Shown: positions 17,079 to 25,404 of the stretch, piece by piece
How positions within the stretch are numbered: the first letter of the stretch is position 1
Layout of the letters: every line of letters starts with the position of its first letter
From: Candidatus Methanomethylophilaceae archaeon
GTDB taxonomy: Archaea > Thermoplasmatota > Thermoplasmata > Methanomassiliicoccales > Methanomethylophilaceae
Length of the DNA stretch: 63,832 bases
NCBI GenBank assembly: GCA_017524805.1
Contig: JAFXUX010000003.1
Span: forward strand, 1-63,832
Reading direction: 5' to 3'
The notes under the pieces: generated by a model
Told to the model about the DNA's origin: nothing
The model's database searches: none
The model's input: only the letters and a program-made list of their open reading frames with translations
Translations under genes and position numbers: made by a program

Positions 17079-18317
17079 ATGAAACTCAAAATGCCAGACA
17101 AGCCCATTCAAGTCGACTCGAGCCTTCTGACCAGATACAACCTTCCCCGCGTTCAGAGGGCCATGGCCCAGTGCCTTCAGTGCGGCTATTGCATCGACGT
17201 GTGCGAAGCCCACAGGCAGACCCCTTGGGAATCCGTCACCCCCAGAGGGAAAATCTACTACATCAAAACCATCGACACCAACGGGATAGGCACCGTCGAC
17301 AAGATGCTCGGCAGGAAGGTCGAGCTCGCCCCCGATTTCGTCGACGCGATGTACAAGTGCACCGGATGCGGGAACTGCGAGGTCGTCTGCCACGCTCAGA
17401 TCAAACTCGTGGACCTCTGGGAGGACATGAGAGCCTGGCTCGTCAGGAACGGCGTGGCCCCTCTCTCCGCGCACAAAGGAATCGCGGAGAAGATCTCGAA
17501 ATACCACAACTCCTTCGGCGAATCCCCCGCCAAGAGGGACGCATGGTGGCCCAAAGACGTCCCCAAGTCCAACCCTCCAGACGTCATATTCTTCGCGGGA
17601 TGCACCGGTTCCTACAGGATGCAGGGAGTCCCCCAGGCAGGAGTCATCGTTCTGAGCCGCGCCGGCGTCAAGATGAACTGCCTCGGCGACAAAGAGTACT
17701 GCTGCACATCGCCCCTCCTGAGGACCGGAAACGACACCCTGAGCCTCGAGGCCTCCGAGGTCGTCGTCGAGAAAGCCGACGGAATGGGAGCCAAAGACAT
17801 GGTCATGACCTGCTCCGGCTGCTACAAGACCGTCTCCAGCAACTTCGGCAACTATTACGCCAAGGTCGGACAGAACGTCTACCACTTCTCCCAGTACGTC
17901 GAGAGGCTCATCAACGAGAGGAAACTGCCTCTGAACAACGAGTACAACCACAAGGTCACCTACCACGACCCCTGCCACCTCGGAAGGCACTCCGGAGTCT
18001 ACGACGCCCCCAGGAACGTCATCAAGAAGATCAAGGGCGTCGAGTTCGTCGAGATGGAGAGGTCCAGGGAGAACTCCAGATGCTGCGGGGCCGGAGGAGG
18101 CTACAAGAGCCAGTTCAACGACTTCGCGGTCAACATCGCCGCGGACAGGATCAGGGATGCGGAAGCCACCGGAGCCGACGTGCTCATCACCTGCTGCCCG
18201 TTCTGCGTGCTGAACCTGACCCAGGGCGCCAAGAAAATCGGATCCAACATCAAAGTCTTGGATCTGGCCCAGGTGCTCCTCGAAGTCACCGCCCCCAAGG
18301 AAGCTCCGAAGGAGTGA
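17079..18317 (+). CDS. hdrD: heterodisulfide reductase subunit D-like iron-sulfur protein
   Basis: 412 residues. The start is the ATG at 17079, with GGAGG six to seven bases upstream. Two 4Fe-4S motifs open the protein (CLQCGYCIDVC and CTGCGNCEVVC). Two CCG domains follow, with FFAGCTGSYR, YCCTSPLLRTG, CSGCYKTVS, YHDPCHLGRH, CCGAGGG and CCPFCVLN. This is the HdrD plan: reduction of the CoM-S-S-CoB heterodisulfide in methanogens at the cysteine-rich domains. In Methanomassiliicoccales HdrD is thought to act with an Fpo-like complex instead of HdrE; no such subunits are nearby. A GlpC/LutA-type oxidoreductase is the alternative. Confidence 0.85.
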   Translation: MKLKMPDKPIQVDSSLLTRYNLPRVQRAMAQCLQCGYCIDVCEAHRQTPWESVTPRGKIYYIKTIDTNGIGTVDKMLGRKVELAPDFVDAMYKCTGCGNCEVVCHAQIKLVDLWEDMRAWLVRNGVAPLSAHKGIAEKISKYHNSFGESPAKRDAWWPKDVPKSNPPDVIFFAGCTGSYRMQGVPQAGVIVLSRAGVKMNCLGDKEYCCTSPLLRTGNDTLSLEASEVVVEKADGMGAKDMVMTCSGCYKTVSSNFGNYYAKVGQNVYHFSQYVERLINERKLPLNNEYNHKVTYHDPCHLGRHSGVYDAPRNVIKKIKGVEFVEMERSRENSRCCGAGGGYKSQFNDFAVNIAADRIRDAEATGADVLITCCPFCVLNLTQGAKKIGSNIKVLDLAQVLLEVTAPKEAPKE

Positions 18318-18327
18318 GAACCATTTC

Positions 18328-18351
18328 CCGGGGGAAACCCCGGTTTTTTTT
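18328..18351 (+). terminator. intrinsic-type terminator after hdrD
   Basis: CCGGGG and CCCCGG close a GAAA tetraloop and are followed by eight T residues. The ATG of the next gene follows the last T directly. Confidence 0.8.
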
Positions 18352-21096
18352 ATGTCATTCGAACTTCTGTCGCCCGAGCTCGTCTCGATCCTGTCGCGCA
18401 AAGGGATAACGTCTCCCACCCCGCCGCAGGAGGACGCCATACCCCGCATCCTCAGAGGGGAGCACATACTCATCGTGGCGCCCACCGGGATCGGCAAGAC
18501 CGAAGCGGCGGTGCTCCCCGCTTTGGAGAAGATCCATCGCTCCCCCGGGAAGAAGGGATTCAGATGCATCTACATCACGCCGCTCCGCGCCCTGAACAGG
18601 GACATGCTGAGGAGGATGGTGGAATACGGCGGTGCGCTCGGCATAAGGGTCGGAGTGAGGCACGGGGATACCACCCAGTACGAGAGGTCCAAGCAATCCG
18701 AAGACCCTCCGGAAGTCCTCATAACCACCCCTGAGACCCTGCAGCTGCTGTTCATAGGGAAGAACCTGTCCAAGCATCTCTCGGCGGTGGAATGCGTCAT
18801 CATAGACGAGATACACGAGCTCGCGGACACAGAAAGGGGAGCGCAGCTCAGCGTCGCCATGGAAAGGCTCAGCGCCATAGCCGGGAATTACCAGAGGATA
18901 GGCCTTTCCGCCACTGTGGGCGACCCGATGTCGACAGCCATGTTCCTGGGCGGCAGAGGCAGGAGAGTTTCCGTAAGGATCCACGACACCTACCGCGAGT
19001 TCGAGATATCTGTCGAGAGCCCGGACCCGGAGAACGACAATACAAGCCTCTTGGACAGGCTCCAGGGGGACCCGGAGATCGTCGGGGTCATGGAGAGGGC
19101 GAGGGAGATAATAGACGGCAGCAGGTCCGTCCTGTTCTTCGTGAACACCAGGGAGACGGCCGAATGGCTAGCCGCCCGCTACCACGCCTGGGACGAGAGC
19201 ATTTCCGTCGATGTGCACCACGGGTCCCTCTCCAGGGAGAACAGGACCGACATGGAGGACCGCTTCAAAAGGGGAGACATCAAAGCGCTGATATGCACGT
19301 CGTCTCTGGAATTGGGGATCGACGTGGGCACCACGGACATGGTCGTCCAGTACAATTCTCCGAGAAGGGTCTCCCGCATGATACAGCGCGCCGGGAGGGC
19401 CGGACATCGCGTCGGGGAGAAGATCAGGGCGACCGTCCTCGCCACCGCCCCGGACGAAGTGGCCGAAGCGCTGGTGATCGCGAGGAAGTGCTCCTCCAAA
19501 GAGATCGAGAGCAGAGAGGGAAGGCCGTCCCCGCTTAGCGTCGTGGCGAACCAGCTGGTGGCCATGGCCATGACCGGACCGGTTGAGAAAGATTTCGCCT
19601 ATTCGATGTTCTACGGCTCATACTGCTTCAGAACGCTGAAGAGAGAGGATATGGACGCCGTCCTGGCCCAATTGGGATCGATAAAGCTGGTCTTCGACGA
19701 TGGGGAGAAGTTCAAGCGCTCCCGCAAAGGCATGGATTACTTCTACAGCAACATATCCATGATCCCGGACGAGAGGAACTACAGGATACGCGACATAGGC
19801 ACCAGAGCGATAATCGGAACTTTAGATGAGAGCTTCGTCGCCACCTTCGAGGAAACCCACGCGCTCTTCATCGCGAAAGGCCGCACCTGGCGCGTCGTGG
19901 AGATGAGGGACGACGAGATCCTGGTCGAAGAGACGCGCGACATGGGCGCCGTCCCGAGCTGGGTCGGATCGGACATCCCCGTACCGTTCGGAGTCGCACA
20001 GGAGGTGGGGAAGATGCGCCGCGAACGCGACTTCGGCTCCTACCCCGGAGACGCCAATTGCCGCCGCGTCCTGGAGGGATTCTTCGCCAAGCAGGATTCC
20101 GACCACCCGATGCCCACCGACCGGACGATAACGGCGGAATTGGGCGACGGCGTTGCGATCATCAACTGCTGCTTCGGGACCCGCGTGAACGAGACTTTAG
20201 GAAAAATATACGGCGCCCTGCTGTCCGCCAGGCTGGGGGAGAGCGTTGGGGTCACCGCAGACCCATACAGAGTCATACTGGAGCTTCCCCGCCACGTCAG
20301 CCGGGACATGCTGATGGAGACCGTGCGCTCGGTGAAACCCGGAACCGTGGAAGCGCTCGCCAGGATGGTCATACTCAACTCCACCTTCCTCAAATGGAGG
20401 TTCGCGTTCGTCGCGAAGAAGTTCGGGATAATAGAGAAGACGGCGGACCACCGCTTCATCAATTTCAAGAAGCTGTTCGAGATCCACGAAGGCACCCCGG
20501 CGTTCAAAGAGGCCGTGAACAAAGTGCTGTGGGAAGACCTGGACATACCGAACACGGAGAAGGTTGCCTCCATGATGGCTTCCGGGGAGATCGAAGTCGT
20601 CCCGGACTCGCCGTCGCCCATAGGGCTGGAAGGCATCACCAGATCCAAAGAGCTTATGCAGCCTCTCCGTGCCGACCACGCGATTCTGATGGCCCTCAAA
20701 AGGAGGCTTGAGAACGAGGTCATGTTCGCCACCTGCATCAACTGCGGGAGCCAGAGGAGATTCCGCGTCGCAGATGCCCCCAAAAGGTTCGGATGCGAGA
20801 AGTGCGGGGGATGCATGGTCGCAGTCCTGAAGGAATACGACAGGGATCTCGCGCGCCTGATCGGGAAAAAGGATCCGAGCCCCGAGGAGGTAAAGGATCT
20901 AAAGAAACTCAACAGAATCGCTAACCTGGTCAACGCATACGGGAACCGCGCCGCTCTTGTCCTGGCAGGGAGAGGCATCGGACCGGACACGGCCTCGCGC
21001 ATACTCCGCGCCATGTACATCGACGAAGACGGCTTCCTCCGCGGGATACTGAACGCCGAGATTCTTTACGCCAGAAACAAGCAGTTCTGGGACTGA
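18352..21096 (+). CDS. lhr: Lhr-type superfamily 2 DNA helicase
   Basis: 914 residues, close to the usual length of archaeal Lhr core helicases. Motif I is APTGIGKTEA (about 44-53), motif II is DEIH in IIDEIHELAD, motif III is LSAT, and motif VI is in IQRAGRAGHR. The C-terminal part has the Lhr winged-helix and beta-rich region, then a CxxC...CxxC zinc site (CINCGS and CEKCGG). Lhr enzymes unwind forked DNA and RNA-DNA hybrids in repair. The start follows the T-run of the hdrD terminator with no room for a ribosome site, so translation is either leaderless or fed by readthrough from hdrD. Its 3' end overlaps metA by 31 bases. Confidence 0.92.
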   Translation: MSFELLSPELVSILSRKGITSPTPPQEDAIPRILRGEHILIVAPTGIGKTEAAVLPALEKIHRSPGKKGFRCIYITPLRALNRDMLRRMVEYGGALGIRVGVRHGDTTQYERSKQSEDPPEVLITTPETLQLLFIGKNLSKHLSAVECVIIDEIHELADTERGAQLSVAMERLSAIAGNYQRIGLSATVGDPMSTAMFLGGRGRRVSVRIHDTYREFEISVESPDPENDNTSLLDRLQGDPEIVGVMERAREIIDGSRSVLFFVNTRETAEWLAARYHAWDESISVDVHHGSLSRENRTDMEDRFKRGDIKALICTSSLELGIDVGTTDMVVQYNSPRRVSRMIQRAGRAGHRVGEKIRATVLATAPDEVAEALVIARKCSSKEIESREGRPSPLSVVANQLVAMAMTGPVEKDFAYSMFYGSYCFRTLKREDMDAVLAQLGSIKLVFDDGEKFKRSRKGMDYFYSNISMIPDERNYRIRDIGTRAIIGTLDESFVATFEETHALFIAKGRTWRVVEMRDDEILVEETRDMGAVPSWVGSDIPVPFGVAQEVGKMRRERDFGSYPGDANCRRVLEGFFAKQDSDHPMPTDRTITAELGDGVAIINCCFGTRVNETLGKIYGALLSARLGESVGVTADPYRVILELPRHVSRDMLMETVRSVKPGTVEALARMVILNSTFLKWRFAFVAKKFGIIEKTADHRFINFKKLFEIHEGTPAFKEAVNKVLWEDLDIPNTEKVASMMASGEIEVVPDSPSPIGLEGITRSKELMQPLRADHAILMALKRRLENEVMFATCINCGSQRRFRVADAPKRFGCEKCGGCMVAVLKEYDRDLARLIGKKDPSPEEVKDLKKLNRIANLVNAYGNRAALVLAGRGIGPDTASRILRAMYIDEDGFLRGILNAEILYARNKQFWD

Positions 21097-22028
21097 TAAC
21101 GTCGCCTCTTGCCGCGATCCAATTTGCTCAGGTCGTAAGGCGTCTCCTGATAGACGTAATAGTTCAGCCAGTTGGAGTACAGCAATGTGGCGTAGCTCCT
21201 CCAGCTCAGGATCGGGTCATAGCTGGGATCCCCCTCAGGGAAATAGTTCTCCGGCAATCTGGGGTCCATTCCCCTGTCGAGATCCCTCTGATATTCGTAT
21301 GCCAGCGTATTCGCATCATACTCCAGATGGCCGGTTATGAAAATCTCGTTGCTGTCGGACAGGATTATCCCGGGATCTTCCCCGTCGCCGAGAGCCGCTA
21401 TGCTCAGCCTGGGGCAGCGGACTATATCCTTGGACAACACTTCCGCGTGCCTGGACTGGGGCATCCTGAACACGCTGTCCATCCCTCTCATCAGAGGCTC
21501 GCTGGGCATCATGTTCCTGTATTGGTATATGCCGCTCTTTTTCGACGGAAGCAGATGCTTCTCTATCCCGTACAGATAGTTCAGCCCGGCCAGAGCCGCC
21601 CAGCAGATGTACATCGAAGTGGTCGCGTGGGTGCGGCACCAATCCATGATGTGGCACATCTCATCCCAGTAATCCACCTCCCCGAAATCCTTCCTCTCCA
21701 GCGGTGCCCCCGTTATGATCATCCCGTCGAAATTCTCGTCCTCTATGTCCGAGAACTTCCTGTAGAATTTTGAGAGATACTCGTTGGATGTGTTCTTGGA
21801 CTCATGCGTGGCGGGGACGGCGAGGGTTATGTCGATCTGCAGAGGAGTGTTGCTCAGAAGCCTCATGAGCTGTATCTCGGTCTCCACCTTGGTCGGCATC
21901 AGATTCAGTATCGCTATCTTAAGAGGCCTTATGTCTTGGGTCCTCGCCCTCGTCTCTTTCATGACGAATATGTTCTCGCTTTCGAGCGCTGAGAACGCGG
22001 GAAGGCTGTCGGGAATGTTGATTGGCAT
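21066..22028 (-). CDS. metA: homoserine O-acyltransferase, MetA family
   Basis: 320 residues of the homoserine trans-acylase family, which activates homoserine with a succinyl or acetyl group at the first committed step to methionine. Visible residues are the lysine in MPTKVETE, the acyl-accepting cysteine in YICWAALAG, and the His and Glu of GHLEYD. Acetyl- versus succinyl-CoA preference depends on one residue that I cannot judge with confidence. The O-acetylhomoserine-type enzyme next door favours acetyl. It is divergent from metY across a shared 100-base regulatory region. The tail is somewhat long and basic. Confidence 0.93.
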   Translation of the reverse strand: MPINIPDSLPAFSALESENIFVMKETRARTQDIRPLKIAILNLMPTKVETEIQLMRLLSNTPLQIDITLAVPATHESKNTSNEYLSKFYRKFSDIEDENFDGMIITGAPLERKDFGEVDYWDEMCHIMDWCRTHATTSMYICWAALAGLNYLYGIEKHLLPSKKSGIYQYRNMMPSEPLMRGMDSVFRMPQSRHAEVLSKDIVRCPRLSIAALGDGEDPGIILSDSNEIFITGHLEYDANTLAYEYQRDLDRGMDPRLPENYFPEGDPSYDPILSWRSYATLLYSNWLNYYVYQETPYDLSKLDRGKRRRYQSQNCLFLA

Positions 22029-22068
22029 TTTTTACCGACGGCAATATGCATAACCGCATATTTAGAAA

Positions 22069-22091
22069 TTACCTACCTATTTAGTAGGTAA
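22069..22091. promoter_or_regulatory. 8-bp palindromic operator in the metA-metY divergent promoter
   Basis: TTACCTAC and GTAGGTAA are perfect inverted repeats seven bases apart. They lie in AT-rich sequence between the metA and metY starts. The Rrf2-family regulator encoded at the end of the metY-cysK cluster is the natural candidate to bind here. Confidence 0.6.
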
Positions 22092-22131
22092 ATATAAATA
22101 TCGCACAACCATGCATCAACAAGGTGAATTG

Positions 22132-23427
22132 ATGGCTGACAAGCCGAAATACAGATTGGAAACTCTTCAGATCCATGCCGGTCAGGAGACCCCCGACCCG
22201 ACCACCGACGCCCGCGCGGTCCCGATATACATGACCACGTCCTACGTCTTCAAGGATTCCGCGCAGGCCGCCGGACGCTTCGCGCTCGCTGAGCCGGGAA
22301 ACATCTACACCAGGCTGATGAACCCCACATCGTCGGTGTTCGAAGAGAGGATGGCCGCTTTGGAAGGAGGGATCGCCGCCCTCGCGACATCCTCCGGAGC
22401 CTCCGCGATAAGCTATGCGGTGCAGAACATCGCCCTCTCCGGCGACCACATCGTATCTTCCGCCAACGTCTATGGCGGGACTTACAACTTCTTCGCCAAC
22501 ACCATCCGCGAGCAGGGAATAGAGACGAGCTTCGTGGACCCTTCTGACCCTAAGAACTTCGAGAAAGCGATAAAGGGAAACACCAAGCTGCTCTACACCG
22601 AAATCCTGGGCAACCCGAATTCCGACGTCGCGGACATCGAGGCAATCTCTGAGATAGCCCACAGGCACGGCATCCCCCTCATTGTGGACAGCACCTTCAG
22701 CCCGCCCTCGGTGTTCAGGCCGCTGGAGCACGGCGCGGACATCGTGGTTCATTCCGCCACCAAATTCATCGGAGGCCACGGAGTAGCCATGGGAGGCATC
22801 ATAATAGACGGCGGAAAATTCGATTGGGCCCAGAACGACAAATTCCCCGGGCTTTCCAAGCCGAATCCATCATACCATGGCGTCGTCTTCACCGATGCCG
22901 CCGGGAAAGCCGCATTCGTGACGAAGATACGCACCACGCTCATGAGAGACCAGGGCGCCGTCATCTCCCCGTTCAACTCGTTCCTCCTGCTCCTCGGGCT
23001 CGAGACGCTTTCCCTGCGCACCGAGAGGCACATCGAAAATGCCCTCAAAGTCGTGGAGTTCCTAAGGAACCATCCGCAGGTGGAGAAGGTGAACCACCCC
23101 TCCTTGGAGACCGGGAAGAAGAAGGAGCTTTACGACAGATACTTCCCGCACGGGGCCGGATCCATATTCACTTTCGAGATCAAAGGCGGAGCTGAGACGG
23201 CCAAGAAATTCACGGAATCCCTCGGATTATTCTCGCTTCTGGCCAACGTGGCGGACGTGAAATCCCTGGTGATACACCCCGCTTCCACCACCCACTCCCA
23301 GCTGAGCGAGGAGGAGCTCCTCCAGTGCGGAATAAAGCCGAACACGATTCGCCTGTCTATTGGGACGGAGCACATAGACGATATAATTGAGGATCTGAAA
23401 CGCGGCTTCGAGGCCGTCAGGGAGTGA
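22132..23427 (+). CDS. metY: O-acetylhomoserine sulfhydrylase (PLP enzyme)
   Basis: 431 residues. The ATG at 22132 is chosen because AAGGTGA lies just upstream. It is a Cys/Met-metabolism PLP enzyme with the PLP lysine in HSATKFIGGHG and the family motif YTRLMNPTSSVFEERMAALEGG. It makes homocysteine from O-acylhomoserine and sulfide. Its 431-residue length fits MetY better than the shorter cystathionine synthases. It is first in a co-directional cluster with cysK and an Rrf2 regulator; the intergenic gap is five bases. Confidence 0.92.
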   Translation: MADKPKYRLETLQIHAGQETPDPTTDARAVPIYMTTSYVFKDSAQAAGRFALAEPGNIYTRLMNPTSSVFEERMAALEGGIAALATSSGASAISYAVQNIALSGDHIVSSANVYGGTYNFFANTIREQGIETSFVDPSDPKNFEKAIKGNTKLLYTEILGNPNSDVADIEAISEIAHRHGIPLIVDSTFSPPSVFRPLEHGADIVVHSATKFIGGHGVAMGGIIIDGGKFDWAQNDKFPGLSKPNPSYHGVVFTDAAGKAAFVTKIRTTLMRDQGAVISPFNSFLLLLGLETLSLRTERHIENALKVVEFLRNHPQVEKVNHPSLETGKKKELYDRYFPHGAGSIFTFEIKGGAETAKKFTESLGLFSLLANVADVKSLVIHPASTTHSQLSEEELLQCGIKPNTIRLSIGTEHIDDIIEDLKRGFEAVRE

Positions 23428-23432
23428 TTCGA

Positions 23433-24362
23433 ATGGCATTGTACAAATCGGTAGATAGAACTATAGGGAACACGCCGTTGGTAGAGCTCACCAACATCGA
23501 GAAAGATCTCGGGCTGAAAGCGAGATTGTTCGGCAAGCTTGAGTTCTACAACCCTGCCGGGTCGGTCAAGGACAGGATTGCGAAAGCCATCCTGGATACC
23601 CTGGAAGCTGAGGGCAAAATAAACAAGGACACGGTCCTGATCGAGCCCACCTCCGGGAACACCGGCATAGCGCTGGCATCCATCGCGGCCGCCAGGGGAT
23701 ACAAGATCAAAATCGTCATGCCCGAGACCATGTCCGCCGAGCGCCGCAAACTCATCAAAGCCTACGGAGCCGAGCTCATCCTTACCGAAGGGGCCAAAGG
23801 GATGAAGGGCGCGGTCGAAAAGGCGGAGGAGCTGGCCAAAGAGATCCCCAATTCGGTCATACCCGGCCAATTCACCAACCAGGCGAACCCCAGAGCCCAC
23901 TATTACACCACTGGACCCGAAATATACAACGACCTGGAAGGCGAAGTGGACATACTGGTCGCGGGAGTGGGGACCGGCGGAACCCTCTCTGGTACCGGGA
24001 AATACCTCAAAGAGAGGAAGCCGGACGTCAAAGTGGTCGCCGTCGAACCCAAAGGTTCGCCCCTCCTCTCCGAAGGAAGAGCTGGGCCCCACAAAATCCA
24101 AGGCATCGGAGCCGGATTCATCCCCGAAACTCTGGATACCGGGATATACGACAGGATAATCGCCGTCGAGAACGAGGACGCCTTCGAATGCGCAAGATAC
24201 GTCGGCAAAAAGGAGGGTTTCCTCGTCGGCATCTCCGCCGGAGCGGCGCTGTCCGCGGCTCTGGAGCTGGCAAAAGACCCTGCCAACGCCGGCAAGAACA
24301 TCGTAGCGATATTCGCCGACAATGGGGAAAGATATCTTTCCACGGCGCTGTACGAGGAATGA
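23433..24362 (+). CDS. cysK: cysteine synthase (O-acetylserine sulfhydrylase)
   Basis: 309 residues, the typical CysK length. The PLP lysine is in NPAGSVKDRIA, the phosphate-binding loop is TSGNTGIALA, and VGTGGTLSGTGKYLKE lines the active site. It makes cysteine from O-acetylserine and sulfide. The ATG at 23433 is preceded by GGGAGTGA. The gene sits between metY and the Rrf2 regulator and is probably co-transcribed with both, so sulfide assimilation into both sulfur amino acids would be controlled together. Confidence 0.94.
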   Translation: MALYKSVDRTIGNTPLVELTNIEKDLGLKARLFGKLEFYNPAGSVKDRIAKAILDTLEAEGKINKDTVLIEPTSGNTGIALASIAAARGYKIKIVMPETMSAERRKLIKAYGAELILTEGAKGMKGAVEKAEELAKEIPNSVIPGQFTNQANPRAHYYTTGPEIYNDLEGEVDILVAGVGTGGTLSGTGKYLKERKPDVKVVAVEPKGSPLLSEGRAGPHKIQGIGAGFIPETLDTGIYDRIIAVENEDAFECARYVGKKEGFLVGISAGAALSAALELAKDPANAGKNIVAIFADNGERYLSTALYEE

Positions 24363-24363
24363 A

Positions 24364-24777
24364 ATGAGCTATATGGTCTCCACGAAAGGAAGGTACGCCC
24401 TGCGCGTGATGCTGGATCTGGCAGAGAACGGATCTGATGGGTACATGCCCCTCAAAGACGTATCGAATAGGCAGGACATCTCGCTGAAGTACATGGAGGC
24501 CATAATGCCCGGATTGGTCAAAGCAGGCCTGGTCGAAGCTGCCCACGGGAAGAACGGCGGATACAAATTGGCCAGGCCTGCAGAGACATACACCATAGGC
24601 GAAGTTCTCAGGGCCGCGGAAGGCCCCATATCTTCGGTCGCATGCCTCAGCGGAGACTTCGAATGCCCGCGTGCGGACACGTGCAGGACGCTCCCTCTTT
24701 GGAAGAAGCTGAACGAGATGATCGACGGATACCTCAGCAGCCTGCCGCTCACAGACTTCATTGAAAACGGAAATTGA
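24364..24777 (+). CDS. Rrf2-family transcriptional regulator
   Basis: 137 residues. The N-terminal winged helix opens MVSTKGRYALRVMLDLA, as in IscR/CymR-type Rrf2 proteins, with SLKYMEAIMPGLVKAGLV and the wing GKNGGYKLARP. A loop with three cysteines (CLSGDFECPRADTC) matches the iron-sulfur ligand region of the family. It may sense cysteine status or Fe-S supply. The start is one base after the cysK stop. The palindrome at 22069-22091 is a plausible target. Confidence 0.9.
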   Translation: MSYMVSTKGRYALRVMLDLAENGSDGYMPLKDVSNRQDISLKYMEAIMPGLVKAGLVEAAHGKNGGYKLARPAETYTIGEVLRAAEGPISSVACLSGDFECPRADTCRTLPLWKKLNEMIDGYLSSLPLTDFIENGN

Positions 24778-24796
24778 CATCAGGCCTGCTTGTCAA
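24774..24796 (+). terminator. hairpin at the end of the metY-cysK-Rrf2 cluster
   Basis: TTGACA and TGTCAA are inverted repeats around an AGGCCT core, overlapping the stop codon of the regulator. Confidence 0.35.
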
Positions 24797-24973
24797 ATGC
24801 ATAAACTATAGTGCTAATTGGAATTGGTAACTGTTTTGGACGCTCAATCGATAGAACTATAGTCCGTATAATGGCACTCAAGTCCGAACAAGCATCGCCT
24901 TTGCCATGCGTTAGTGCGGCGAAACGATGGGATTAAATCTCAGCAGAGCGATGCATTGCATAAGACTCGGAAC

Positions 24974-24989
24974 CGGCCCCGAAGGGCCG
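24974..24989 (-). terminator. UUCG-loop hairpin after the small ORF
   Basis: On the minus strand CGGCCC and GGGCCG close a TTCG loop about 20 bases after the stop of the small frame at 25008. Confidence 0.5.
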
Positions 24990-25007
24990 TAAGGGGTTTC
25001 ATTGTCT

Positions 25008-25115
25008 TCAAATGAAGACGTCTCTAAGCAACTCGACAATCAGCCGAATCGCTTCGAGGACCAGGGTTAGTTTTGCAGTGTGTCCCTGGTCCTTTTTCTC
25101 GTCCAGGATTTTCAC
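25008..25115 (-). CDS. possible 35-residue peptide in a structured transcript
   Basis: On the minus strand AAGGAGGTGA, a full match to the 16S anti-Shine-Dalgarno region, precedes a short frame ending in TGA. The peptide reads KILDEKKDQGHTAKL then TLVLEAIRLIVELLRDVFI: a charged start and an amphipathic or hydrophobic helix. The start codon is uncertain. The GTG at 25115 overlaps the ribosome site, and a CTG at 25106 is better spaced; no ATG is available. It could be a small membrane peptide or toxin-like product. The coding sequence itself contains a 10-bp inverted repeat (25057-25066 and 25084-25093). Confidence 0.35.
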   Translation of the reverse strand: MKILDEKKDQGHTAKLTLVLEAIRLIVELLRDVFI

Positions 25116-25404
25116 CTCCTTTTCGATTACTCAGGTCGGGGACCGGCGCAAAGGGAGCCCTATGTGCCGGACTCCCTCCCTGGCGGCTGCCCATCTTGGC
25201 CCTAAATATATCATGGCTATGCTAGGAGTACACAAAACTTCATGTCACGGCAAAGACGGAGGGACCCAAGAGCCGATCATCTACGGCCACTTATCCAATC
25301 AATCAGAGTGGCTATTCAAAATCCCTGATTAGCAGTGCTATAATCTATGACAATCCAAGAAAGGCATTGCCCCTTCGTTAAGAAGCATCATATCCTCAAT
25401 GGCC

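Larger units (their letters stand above)
24778..25404. other. gene-poor stretch with a small structured unit
   Basis: No large gene is present. The minus strand carries a complete Shine-Dalgarno sequence, a 35-codon frame and three hairpins, listed separately. On the plus strand a 10-bp inverted repeat is followed by TTTTT and could be a terminator for readthrough from the cysK cluster. Two copies of ACTATAGT lie at about 24808 and 24862. Confidence 0.5.

Noticed and set aside
25012-25332. Plus-strand frame of 106 codons ending in TAG
   Set aside because: It is antisense to the better-supported small frame, has no ribosome site, and its composition is not protein-like.
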